A DNA stretch of 64,000 nucleotides from Candidatus Epilinea brevis (lineage in GTDB: Bacteria; Chloroflexota; Anaerolineae; Epilineales; Epilineaceae), in assembly GCA_016710785.1 (NCBI GenBank), contig JADJUE010000001.1, positions 620,001-684,000 of the forward strand, read 5' to 3'. The stretch's first letter is position 1. Each line of letters begins with the position of its first letter. The position numbers and the translations under genes were made by a program. This document shows positions 16,346-24,548 of the stretch, in pieces. Under the pieces are notes generated by a model. That model had not been told where the DNA came from. It worked only from the letters and a program-made list of their open reading frames with translations, and did no database searches.

Positions 16346-17474
16346 AGAGCGTGTTGGTCAGGATGCCCACACCGATGGCCTGGACCGCCGAGGTCGCCCC
16401 CGTCGCCTGCACCCGGGCCATGGACACCGTCAGGGCGTCCACGTCCGTGATTCCCAGTATCGCCGCCGTTGTCAACAGCCCCGAACGGCCGGCAGAGCGT
16501 CCCATCCAATCGACCAGCCACATCACCCCCTGGAAGAGCGCGGCCATCTGCAGCGCCGCGCCGATCTGCAGCGGGTTGGTCAGCGGCGGCGCCGCGGCCT
16601 CATGACCGTCCGACCAGCGGGTCCCCAGCAGGGCCACCAGCACCACCAGGATGAAGGGTGCCACCAGCAACGGCCATAGTTTCGCCGCCAGGGCCGGGTT
16701 CAAGAGCCAGGTCGTCAGCAGCACCCGCGGGAACAGCACCGCGTTGGCCGCCACCGCGCCCAGCCCCAGGGCCGTGGCGGACTGCGGTTCGCTGCGGCTG
16801 AGCCGGGCGAAGGTCAAGGTGACCGAGGTCGAGGACACCAGGCCACCGAACAGGCCCGCCACCGCATAGCCCTTGCTGAGCCCCACCAGGTGCCGGGCGA
16901 CGAAGCCCGCGAAGCTGATGCCGGAGAAGAAAAGCACCAGGAGCCAGAGCTGGCGCGGGCGGATGTCCAAGGCCCCCAGCGGGCCTTCCGGCAACAGGGG
17001 CAGGATGACCAGCGACATCACCCCGAAGTAGACCGCCGCCCGCAGGCCCGCGTCGTCCATGCGGGCGGCCAAGGCGTGCAACTCCTGCTTCTCGAAGAGC
17101 AGCAGGCCCATCAGGGCGAAGACAGCGCTGGCGAGCGCCAGTGAGCCGAGCCCGGCCAGCAGCCCCGCACCCAGCACCACCACCGCCGCCACCTCGGTGG
17201 TGGCGTCCAGGTCCTTTCGCGCGGCGGCGGCGTAGGCCACCACCACCAAGGCGGCCAGCGCCCCCAGCAAGATGATACCGAAGGCGCCATAGTCCATCCG
17301 CCACAGCCAGCCGGCCAGCCCCGCGGTGCCGCCCATGAGGGTGAAGGTGCGCAGGCCGGCGAAATGCGGCCGGGGACCGTCCGCATGCCCCGAACGCTGC
17401 CGCTCCAGACCTATCGCGGCGCCGCCGAGGGCGGCCACCAACAGGCCGACGATCGGGTCGGCGACAGGGGTCAT
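16236..17474 (-). CDS. MgtC/SapB and DUF4010 domain membrane protein
   Basis: This 412-residue inner-membrane protein has about eleven hydrophobic segments. The N-terminal part carries the MgtC signature (LVAALGGAAIGLERQRSG, then LRTFTLMGGTAGLAG). The C-terminal half (SSTSVTLTFARLS, ILGITDVDALTVSMA) matches the DUF4010 module usually fused to it. MgtC-type proteins are linked to growth in low Mg2+ and to modulation of membrane ATPases; the fused family is uncharacterised. ATG 17474 overlaps the stop of the upstream Dabb gene by 4 bases (ATGA), so they form one operon. The 3' end overlaps the convergent methyltransferase. Confidence 0.85.
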   Translation of the reverse strand: MTPVADPIVGLLVAALGGAAIGLERQRSGHADGPRPHFAGLRTFTLMGGTAGLAGWLWRMDYGAFGIILLGALAALVVVAYAAAARKDLDATTEVAAVVVLGAGLLAGLGSLALASAVFALMGLLLFEKQELHALAARMDDAGLRAAVYFGVMSLVILPLLPEGPLGALDIRPRQLWLLVLFFSGISFAGFVARHLVGLSKGYAVAGLFGGLVSSTSVTLTFARLSRSEPQSATALGLGAVAANAVLFPRVLLTTWLLNPALAAKLWPLLVAPFILVVLVALLGTRWSDGHEAAAPPLTNPLQIGAALQMAALFQGVMWLVDWMGRSAGRSGLLTTAAILGITDVDALTVSMARVQATGATSAVQAIGVGILTNTLFKLALALGLGRGAFRWIVGGVLLVVAAMVGAGVVMG

Positions 17475-17761
17475 GAGGCCCAGTCCACCACCGCCGCCTC
17501 GGCCGCATGCGCGTGCATGTGCGCCAGGACCGGGTCGACGTGGTAGGGATGCGCCCGGTAGGCCTCATAGCCTTCCCGGTCCGCGAAACGGGTGATCAGG
17601 GCGATGTCCCAGGCCCGATCCGAAGCCTGGACGTCGCGGCCCACCTCGACCTCCAGCAGGCTCGGAATGCGGCCGCGCATGCCGCGCAGCACCGCGACGG
17701 CCCGCTCGACCGCTTCCGGTGATCGGTCGTGCAGCTTGAAGAGGACAGTGTGGGTGAACAT
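17471..17761 (-). CDS. Dabb (stress-responsive alpha/beta barrel) protein
   Basis: This 96-residue ferredoxin-like dimeric barrel protein has HTVLFKLHDRSPEAVERAV at the N-terminus, the central VGRDVQASDRAWDIALITRF and the C-terminal YRAHPYHVDPVLAHMH, all typical of the Dabb family. The biochemical role of most Dabb proteins is unknown; some act on hydrophobic small molecules. GAGGAGGA lies 12 bases before ATG 17761. It is the first gene of a two-gene operon with the MgtC-like gene (4-bp overlap). Confidence 0.85.
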   Translation of the reverse strand: MFTHTVLFKLHDRSPEAVERAVAVLRGMRGRIPSLLEVEVGRDVQASDRAWDIALITRFADREGYEAYRAHPYHVDPVLAHMHAHAAEAAVVDWAS

Positions 17762-17786
17762 CGGGAGCGAGTCCTCCTCGGGACCC

Positions 17787-17823
17787 CCGCCCCCTCCCCC
17801 CGTACAGCTGAGGGAGGGGGCGG
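17787..17823 (-). terminator. 12-bp perfect hairpin after the S9 peptidase pair
   Basis: CCGCCCCCTCCC (17787-17798) is exactly complementary to GGGAGGGGGCGG (17812-17823) with a 13-base loop. It starts 19 bases downstream of the second S9 peptidase stop on the minus strand. No T-run follows. It may end or stabilise the S9 transcript and separates it from the Dabb-MgtC operon. Confidence 0.5.
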
Positions 17824-17841
17824 ACGAGGGTGCGGCAACCG

Positions 17842-20196
17842 TCAGCGCGCCAGGTTCGGCAGGAACACCGTATGCGGCGTAAAAGCGTCCACCTTGAGGT
17901 ACTTGCGGAACCAGTCCAGCTGCAGCTGACCCGCGTAGGCCTGACTGGCAGGGTGGCCGAAGCCATGCCCTTCGCCCTTGACCCTCAGGAAGGTGACCGG
18001 CGTGCCGTTCTGCTGCAGCTGGTCATGGATGTTGTTGATGAGCGGCACCGGCAGGAAGTCGTCCGCGCCGTGGAAGATCAGCGTGGGGGTCGTCACGTCC
18101 TTGGACCCGTACATCGGCGAGTCCTTCAGGTACTCCTCCGGGTCGGCCATCGGGGCGCGGCCCATCAGGTAGCTGATGAAGGGCGTGTAGCCCATGGTGA
18201 ACTCTTCCAGCAGGTCCGTCAGCGAGCATTGCGGGTTCGCCGCGGCATAGAAGCCGGGGTAGCTGCGGATGCTCTGCAGGGTGAAGTAGCCGCCGTAGGA
18301 GCAGCCGGTGATGCCCACCCGGGCGGCATCCACCACCTTCCGGCTGATCAGCTCCTCCACGCCTTCCTTCACCTGCTGGATGTCCAGCTGCCCGAAGTTG
18401 CGCCCTTCAGCCATGTCGGTGAAGAACTGCGGACTCTTCACCGTGCGTCCCACGGCGTTGACCATGAACACGGGGATGCCGAAGCTGGGCAGCATCGAGT
18501 AAGGTCCTTCGACCGATGCGCCCCAGTCGTTGATCATCTGCCCGCCCGGGCCGCCCTGCTGCCAGACCACCACCGGACCCGGCGTCGTCGGTGGGAATGG
18601 CTGCGCCGCATGGTGGATGAAGGTGCCCTCCATCGCCTGGCCCTTGGAGCTGGTCCAGCGCACCGACTCGAAGCGCAGCCCGTTCTGGGCCTTGGCGGCG
18701 TTGACCATCGTCAGCTGCGTGGGCATCGGCTCGTCCAACCGCTGCGTGTACAGCTCGTAGGCGTGCGAGGCGCGGGTGTAGACCATGGCCAGGCGCCCGG
18801 CGGCCGCCTGCACCTGGTAGATGGCCCCCGTCGGCTGCCAGACAGGGCGCACCTGGCCCGTCGCCAGGTCATAGGCCTGCACGTGGGAGGCCGTCTCCGC
18901 GGGGACCACCGCCACCAGGGTGGCATCGTCGGCGAAGGCCACCGTGGCGCCCAGGCTGTCCCAACCCGGCGCCATGACCTTCTTGACCGGGGTCAACGCA
19001 CTGTCCAGCAGCCAGAGCTCCAGGCCGCCCGGAAAATCGTAGGTAGGGTTGGGGCGCCCTTCCAGCTCGGAACGGGTCGCAATGGTGAGCAGTGCCTGCT
19101 CGCCGTTGGGAGCAAAGTCCAGGCCCGCCAGCAGTCCCTGCTGGTAGTCCAGGCCTTTGAGCTGCCCGATCGTCGCGCCGGTATCGGCCCGCGCCACGTG
19201 GAGCACGCTGCCGGTCAGCAAGGGGTTGTCCGCCGGCTTGAGCTGACCCAGGGCCTCCTGCACGTTGATCGAGGCCAGGTTGGGCAGGCCGGTGCCGGGG
19301 GGTGAGTTGTCCCGCTGGCGATCTCCATCCCAGTTCGGCATCGTACGCGTGACCACACCCACCTTCGCCGCGTCCTGGCTCCAGCTGACACCGGCCACGC
19401 CGGTGTCCTCCGGCAGCGCCAGGGCCAGGGCGCGGGGGCCGGCCGGGCCGGTCAGGTCGACGATCAGCAGTTCGGTGGCCACCTGCTGCAGCTTGATGAC
19501 CCCCAAGGGCCCCTCGCCGACCCGACCCGGGAGCTCGTCCGGAACTCCCGGGCGCTTCGGCGCCAGATCCGGGTTGCCTAGGGTGACCACGACCGGATTC
19601 GACAGGGTGCCACCGCTCTTGCTGCGCTGCACGAGGACGCGGCTCAGGTCGGGGCTGAAGCCGACCGCGCCGGCCGTCCGCTCGTCATAGTCGGCGATGG
19701 CCGTGCCCGTCACGGCCAGGGTCTCGGCGTCGATCACGAGCCGGTAGACCTTGGTCGTGGCCATGTCGCCCTCGCCCTCCGTCTCCATGGTCAGCAGCAC
19801 CAGGCCATGCGGTGCCTGCCAGCCGGAGTTCAGTACATCGCTGCTGAAGCCGTCGGCGTGGCGCAGGCCGGGCTGGTCGGCGGGCAAGGGCCGGGCCACG
19901 CCGGTGGCGAGGCTCTTCAGCTCGAGGCCTTCCGCACCGTAGGCCAGGGCGTAGCCGCCGTCCGGGCTCATCCGGCCGGCCAGGCCCGGGAAGTCGACGC
20001 CCGCGAAGGCGTTCAGTCGCTCGCGGTCGGCCGCGCCCAGCACCTCGGGCACCGTGTCCGTCTCAGGGTCGAAGTCGATGATGTCCGCATGGGCGGCGCG
20101 AAGGGGCGCGGCGCTCAACAAGAGGGCGGCCACCAAGGCGGCAGCCCTCACAGGCATCCGGAAGGCCACCGCCTTCAAGGGCTTACGGGCCTTCAT
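17842..20196 (-). CDS. Secreted prolyl-oligopeptidase-family (S9) peptidase with LP tail
   Basis: This 784-residue exported S9 peptidase starts at ATG 20196 behind GGAGGT, overlapping the upstream paralogue's stop by one base (TGATG). After a signal peptide (AALVAALLLSAAPLRAAHA) comes IIDFDPETDTVPEVL, shared with the paralogue, then a beta-propeller of about 450 residues. The C-terminal alpha/beta hydrolase domain has S633 in GCSYGG, D713 in HGADDF and H744 in GEGHGFG as catalytic triad. The C-terminus HTVFLPNLAR is the LP motif, which the paralogue lacks. It probably trims peptides outside the membrane. Confidence 0.9.
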   Translation of the reverse strand: MKARKPLKAVAFRMPVRAAALVAALLLSAAPLRAAHADIIDFDPETDTVPEVLGAADRERLNAFAGVDFPGLAGRMSPDGGYALAYGAEGLELKSLATGVARPLPADQPGLRHADGFSSDVLNSGWQAPHGLVLLTMETEGEGDMATTKVYRLVIDAETLAVTGTAIADYDERTAGAVGFSPDLSRVLVQRSKSGGTLSNPVVVTLGNPDLAPKRPGVPDELPGRVGEGPLGVIKLQQVATELLIVDLTGPAGPRALALALPEDTGVAGVSWSQDAAKVGVVTRTMPNWDGDRQRDNSPPGTGLPNLASINVQEALGQLKPADNPLLTGSVLHVARADTGATIGQLKGLDYQQGLLAGLDFAPNGEQALLTIATRSELEGRPNPTYDFPGGLELWLLDSALTPVKKVMAPGWDSLGATVAFADDATLVAVVPAETASHVQAYDLATGQVRPVWQPTGAIYQVQAAAGRLAMVYTRASHAYELYTQRLDEPMPTQLTMVNAAKAQNGLRFESVRWTSSKGQAMEGTFIHHAAQPFPPTTPGPVVVWQQGGPGGQMINDWGASVEGPYSMLPSFGIPVFMVNAVGRTVKSPQFFTDMAEGRNFGQLDIQQVKEGVEELISRKVVDAARVGITGCSYGGYFTLQSIRSYPGFYAAANPQCSLTDLLEEFTMGYTPFISYLMGRAPMADPEEYLKDSPMYGSKDVTTPTLIFHGADDFLPVPLINNIHDQLQQNGTPVTFLRVKGEGHGFGHPASQAYAGQLQLDWFRKYLKVDAFTPHTVFLPNLAR

Positions 20197-22646
20197 CAGC
20201 GCACCTCCAGGTGGGCGGGCAGACCGGGGATGGTCAGGCGCGGCGCCAGGCCCTCCAACGGCGAGACCTGGCGCAAGCGGGCGTAGCGCCGGGCGGCAGC
20301 GGTGTCGAAGGCCAGCGACGGCGTCAGGCCCAGATGCTTGCGGAACCAGTCCAGCTGCAGCTGGAAGGCAAAGCGCTGGCCCATGGGGCCGGCGTTGGGA
20401 ACCGGGCGGTTGGTGAGCGGATCGGTCACCCCGCCGATCCCATGCCCGTAGCCGATGGGCCGGAAGAAGCGCGCGTCCACCCCGTTGGCCTTGACCTGAT
20501 CGTGCACGTTGGTGAGATGCTCGAAGAACAGGAAGTCCATGGTGCCGTGGAAGATGAGCAGCGGGCTCTCGATCTTGTAGGCGTTGTAGGTGGGCGAGTC
20601 CTTGATGTACTCCGCCGGGTTGCCCGTGGGCGTGTCGCCGATGAGGTAGGCCAGGAAGGGCGACCAGCCGAAGTTGAACTCGTAGAGCATGTCGTTGAGG
20701 CTGCACTGGGCGTTGCCCACACTGTAGGTGTTGGGGTAGGTGGCCAGGCTCTGCAGGGTGAAGTAGCCGCCGTAGGAGCAGCCGGTCACGCCCACCGCGT
20801 CGGCCTTCACCCAGCCCAGCCCGATCAGGTGGTCCACCGCTTCCTTCACGTCGCGGATGTCCTGCTGGCCATAGTTCGTCCCATCGGCCATGGCCGAGTA
20901 GAAGGCGGCGCCGTTGCTGTTGCGCCCCGCACCGTTGACCACGATCACCGGGATGCCGAAGTTGGGCAGCAGGGTGCGCGGGCTCTCCACCGACGCGCCC
21001 CAGCTGTTGACCATCTGTCCGCCGGGTCCGCCCTCCTGCCAGACCACCGCCGGCTTGGGCTCCGACGGCGGGAAGCTCCAGCTGCCGGGATAGATGTAGG
21101 TACCCTTGAGGTCGTAACCGCCGGAGGTGGTGTAGCTGAAAGTGGCGAACTTGACGTTGCTCGCCGCGCGAGCCGCGGCGTTGAGGTCGGTGGCGGCCCG
21201 GAAGTCGGTCACCGCCCCGCCGCCGGCGCGCGTGCCCACGAAGAGCTCGCCCGGATCCGTGGCGTCGGAAAGGTTGGCGAGCAAGGTGCCGCCGGCGTAG
21301 GCCCAGCCGCCGAGCATGCGGTCGCCGTTGTAGATCGGCGCGGGCGCCGCTTGTTCGTCGGCCAGGTCCACCAGGGCCAGATGGCGGGTGGTGTTGGCGC
21401 CGTAGACCACGACGGCCTTCGTGCCGTCCAGCACGGTGAAGCCGGTACCCTGGGCGCTCATCTCCGGATGCTTCCAGGTGCCCTGCGGCATCCCTTCCGG
21501 CGTGAAGCGCTTGAGCTCGATACCGGCGTAGTATTCGTAGATGGGGTTGGCCCGGCCCTTCAGGATGGAGGGCGTCTGGGTGATGACCCCCAGGAAGCTG
21601 CCGTCCGCGGGCCACAGGATGCCACCGAACTTGCCGGGGTCATGGTCGATGTTGGCGATGTCCTTGGCCGCGCCCGTGCCCAGGTCTTTCAGGTGCAGGA
21701 AGGTCTTGGTGAGGTGGAAGTTCTCCTCGGGCTTCAGGCGTCCCAGAGTCTCCTGCACGTTCCAGTAGCTGTTGGGCATGCCGCCGCCGCGGTTGGCGCG
21801 GCCGTTGATGTTCTTGCCCGTCCAGGGGATGCTGACATTGGTCAGCCAGGCCACGGTATTGCTGCCCGGGCGCTGCCGCAAGGTGCCGATGGCCGTGCCG
21901 GGGTTCTCGCCGACGGCGATGGTGCCGATCTCGGTGATGGCGCCGCCGTCCAGATCCATGGCCACCAGGCGGATGGGCACCTGGGCCTGCTCGAGGGGGC
22001 TGTCGTCCAGGCCCAGGGCGGCCCGCTCCTCCTTGGAGCGACTGTCGTAGGTGGGCCGCTCAACAGTGATCACGGCTTCCTGGTAGCTCATCCCGACAGG
22101 CCCCAGGAGCATGGGCATGTGCCGCCTGCCGTCCGGCGTGCGGATGAGGTTGGTGGACGAGGACAGCATGCCGGCCGGCGAGGCGCCGGCCGGCGCCTTG
22201 ACCACCGTGCCCGCGGCCAGGTCAACGGTCACCAGGGTGTACAGGAAGCTGTTGTCCGCCTGCCGGGCCGAGCTGAGGGCCTCGAAGCGAGTGTTGTCCA
22301 GCCACTTGATGCCCCCCAGCCCGGCGCCGCCGGTATCCAAGGGGCGCTTCTCCAGGGTGGCTGTGTCCATGATCTGCAGGCTGCCGGCGATGCTGACCAA
22401 GGCCAGCTTGCCGTCGGGGGCGATGGTCGTGATGCCGGCGCCGCCGGCCGCCGCGCTGATCAGCGCGCTGTAGCGCCCCAGGTCATCCGGGCTGAGGATG
22501 TCCGGCACCTGGTCGGAGCGCGGATCGAAGTCGATGACGTCGGCCCGCGCCTGTCCGACGCCGAGGCCCAGGGCCGCCACGGCCAGGGCCAGCGCGCGCC
22601 AGGGGCGTGCGCCACGGGCTTGGGGGGAGGGGGTTCGTGGAAGCAT
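20196..22646 (-). CDS. Secreted prolyl-oligopeptidase-family (S9) peptidase
   Basis: This 816-residue protein starts at ATG 22646, just before the signal peptide (LALAVAALGLGVGQARA); the frame extends upstream to 23009 without a better start. VIDFDPRSDQVPDIL follows the signal, as in the adjacent paralogue. The propeller occupies about residues 50-530. The catalytic domain has S624 in GCSYGG, the HGTMDF aspartate loop and GYGHGIGG histidine loop. The second S9 gene begins in its stop codon, so both are made from one transcript. Tandem duplication and divergence explain the pair. Unlike its neighbour it ends in LTIPGLPAHLEVR and has no LP motif. Confidence 0.9.
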   Translation of the reverse strand: MLPRTPSPQARGARPWRALALAVAALGLGVGQARADVIDFDPRSDQVPDILSPDDLGRYSALISAAAGGAGITTIAPDGKLALVSIAGSLQIMDTATLEKRPLDTGGAGLGGIKWLDNTRFEALSSARQADNSFLYTLVTVDLAAGTVVKAPAGASPAGMLSSSTNLIRTPDGRRHMPMLLGPVGMSYQEAVITVERPTYDSRSKEERAALGLDDSPLEQAQVPIRLVAMDLDGGAITEIGTIAVGENPGTAIGTLRQRPGSNTVAWLTNVSIPWTGKNINGRANRGGGMPNSYWNVQETLGRLKPEENFHLTKTFLHLKDLGTGAAKDIANIDHDPGKFGGILWPADGSFLGVITQTPSILKGRANPIYEYYAGIELKRFTPEGMPQGTWKHPEMSAQGTGFTVLDGTKAVVVYGANTTRHLALVDLADEQAAPAPIYNGDRMLGGWAYAGGTLLANLSDATDPGELFVGTRAGGGAVTDFRAATDLNAAARAASNVKFATFSYTTSGGYDLKGTYIYPGSWSFPPSEPKPAVVWQEGGPGGQMVNSWGASVESPRTLLPNFGIPVIVVNGAGRNSNGAAFYSAMADGTNYGQQDIRDVKEAVDHLIGLGWVKADAVGVTGCSYGGYFTLQSLATYPNTYSVGNAQCSLNDMLYEFNFGWSPFLAYLIGDTPTGNPAEYIKDSPTYNAYKIESPLLIFHGTMDFLFFEHLTNVHDQVKANGVDARFFRPIGYGHGIGGVTDPLTNRPVPNAGPMGQRFAFQLQLDWFRKHLGLTPSLAFDTAAARRYARLRQVSPLEGLAPRLTIPGLPAHLEVR

Positions 22647-22855
22647 GCCGCTGGAGACTCCTCTGGAAATGGGAGCGGGTAGGGGTCGATCCGGAACCCT
22701 ACCATTAACGACAGCCCGTCGGCAACCGTGAACGGGGCCTTCGTGAGCGACCGCCCTCGTCCCCAACGGCCGGCGAGGCCCGACGCCCTGTTCGGGCGAC
22801 GGGGCCTCGCGGTGACCGGAGGGAACCCTGGACCGGAACCGGAGGCCCCTTGGGT

Positions 22856-23074
22856 TCAGCGCTGGTCTGCGGGCCGGGTGTCGATGCCCACGGCCTTGTA
22901 CAGCAGGCAGCTGCCGCTGAGACCGGTGAACAGCATCAGCACACCCACGACGATAGCCACCCAATGCAGGGCGCCGGCCTGCAAGGTGGCCACGTTCCAG
23001 GCCCCCCACAGCATGGCGATGCCCACGATCAGCCGGATGCCGCGATCCACGTTGCCTTCATTGCGGGAGAACAT
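22856..23074 (-). CDS. DUF2892 family small membrane protein
   Basis: This 72-residue protein starts NEGNVDRGIRLIVGIAML and has two transmembrane segments (LIVGIAMLWGAW and WVAIVVGVLMLFTGLSGSC) joined by a short loop. That is the DUF2892/YgaP-tail fold. The GLSGSCLLYKAVG end with its cysteine is typical; in some relatives this domain is fused to a rhodanese. ATG 23074 follows AGGCAGAG. A TACAAT -10 box on the minus strand lies at 23143-23148. Function is unknown. Confidence 0.85.
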   Translation of the reverse strand: MFSRNEGNVDRGIRLIVGIAMLWGAWNVATLQAGALHWVAIVVGVLMLFTGLSGSCLLYKAVGIDTRPADQR

Positions 23075-23142
23075 GATCTCTGCCTTCCTCTCTGCATGTC
23101 GGCCGCCCGAATGCGGGCGGTTCGCTCTCGATATCGGAGGCC

Positions 23143-23148
23143 ATTGTA
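23143..23148 (-). promoter_or_regulatory. -10 box (TACAAT) for the DUF2892 gene
   Basis: TACAAT on the minus strand lies 69 bases before the start codon. No clear -35 is seen. It is divergent from the plus-strand TACAAT at 23291. Confidence 0.4.
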
Positions 23149-23290
23149 CCGCCGCTGGTCGACACCTGCGTCGGGCCAAAGAACGAGAGGGGCCGCGCAA
23201 ACCCGCTCGGTCAACCCGATCATGACGGACGCCTCCCACATGAATGACGTTGCTACCGCCCTGCTCGATGACCGAAACGCCCGCCTCGGG

Positions 23291-23296
23291 TACAAT
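23291..23296 (+). promoter_or_regulatory. -10 box (TACAAT) giving a leaderless transcript
   Basis: TACAAT ends 7 bases before the A of ATG 23303, so transcription would begin at or next to the start codon. The same spacing is seen for TATCAT at 61074-61079. No ribosome site precedes the ATG. Confidence 0.5.
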
Positions 23297-23302
23297 CGCC
23301 CC

Positions 23303-24379
23303 ATGCTCACCCCCATCGACCCGCCCACCTCCGTCCGCGACAGCAGCCCTGTCGCCGACGACCTGCGCTGGCGCCGGCTGCGCCGCGGCTTCCTATGGTC
23401 GGCCATCGGCGGCCTGGCCCTGTACGTGGCCTTGGCCGCCTGGGGCGACGTCAGCCAGCTGCGCGCGGTGCTGACCGCCTTCCCCTGGCGCTGGATGCCC
23501 CTGGTGCTGGCCCTGACCCTGGTCAACTACGGCGGGCGGCTGCTGAAGTGGGTCCTGTACCTGCGCTGGCTCAAGGTACCCATCGGCAAGGGCGACGCGG
23601 CACGGATCTTCGGCATGGGCATGACGATGGTCCTGACCCCCGGCAAGGCCGGCGAGCTGCTCAAGAGCGTCCTGGTCAAGCGGGTATCGGGCACGCCGGT
23701 GATGGTCACCGCCCCAGCCGTCATGGCCGAGCGTCTGACCGACGGCCTGGCGATGCTGCTGCTGGCGGCCGCGGGCCTCTTCTTCTTTCCGGAGCCGGCG
23801 ATGCGCCGCACCGCCCTGATCGTGCTGGCGGTCGTCCTGGCCGGCATTTTCATCGCCGGACGCCGCGCTCTGGCCCTGCGCCTGATCGGCCTGGCGGAGG
23901 GCCTGCCCCTGGTCGGCCGCTTCGCCCGCCACCTGCACGCCTTCTACGAGAGCGCCCAGACCCTGCTCTCCGGCCGGCCCCTGGTCATCGCCGTGGGCAT
24001 CGGTCTGGTCAGCTGGGCCTGCGAGGGCCTGGCCTACTTCGTGGTGCTGCGCGGCGTCGGCGCCCCGAACGATGCCCGGACCGCTCTGGCGGCGGTGTTC
24101 ATCTTCAGCATCAGCACCGTCGTCGGCGCGGTGGTGGCCACCCCCGGCGGCCTGGGCGGCACCGAGGGCGCCCTGGTGACCCTGGCCATGCGCGTCCTGC
24201 ACCTGGGGCTGGCCCCGGCCAAGGCCGCGGCCCTCCTGGCCCGCCTGGCCACCTTGTGGTTCGGCGTGGCCCTGGGACTGCTCTGCGTCCTGCGCTGGGG
24301 CTGGATGCTGGAGGCCGGCCAGCGGGTGGGCGGGGCTCCCGCGGTCGGTGACGACCCAGCACGCGACTCGACGGTCTGA
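23303..24379 (+). CDS. Lysylphosphatidylglycerol-synthase TM-region (UPF0104) family protein
   Basis: This 358-residue integral membrane protein has about eight transmembrane segments. LVNYGGRLLKWVLYLRWL and GKAGELLKSVLVKRVSG are the signature loops of the AglD2/LPG-synthase transmembrane family, and ATPGGLGGTEGALVTLAM is the conserved Gly-rich C-terminal motif. The family flips or transfers lipids and glycans in some species, but this stand-alone form is uncharacterised. ATG 23303 is chosen for the -10 box 7 bases upstream (leaderless); the frame is open further upstream without a ribosome site. Confidence 0.85.
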   Translation: MLTPIDPPTSVRDSSPVADDLRWRRLRRGFLWSAIGGLALYVALAAWGDVSQLRAVLTAFPWRWMPLVLALTLVNYGGRLLKWVLYLRWLKVPIGKGDAARIFGMGMTMVLTPGKAGELLKSVLVKRVSGTPVMVTAPAVMAERLTDGLAMLLLAAAGLFFFPEPAMRRTALIVLAVVLAGIFIAGRRALALRLIGLAEGLPLVGRFARHLHAFYESAQTLLSGRPLVIAVGIGLVSWACEGLAYFVVLRGVGAPNDARTALAAVFIFSISTVVGAVVATPGGLGGTEGALVTLAMRVLHLGLAPAKAAALLARLATLWFGVALGLLCVLRWGWMLEAGQRVGGAPAVGDDPARDSTV

Positions 24380-24548
24380 GGCCGGAGATCGGCTAAAGGG
24401 ATCGGCCGAAGGACGGAGCACCGGAGCGGCGAAAGGGGTTATGCTTGACGCTCGCCGTTGCTGCGTGAAGCGCGTGCCATGGGATCTGACCTGGCGCGCG
24501 CGCAGCGCGGTCGCACCGCCACCGTCGTGACTTCAGCAAGGAGAACGG

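Noticed and set aside
17830..19305. Plus-strand frame opposite the second S9 peptidase
   Set aside because: Arg/His/Gln-rich antisense shadow without motifs.
20211..22682. An 823-codon open frame on the plus strand opposite the first S9 peptidase
   Set aside because: It has the composition of a GC-driven antisense shadow; the minus-strand peptidase has signal peptide, catalytic triad and a paralogue.
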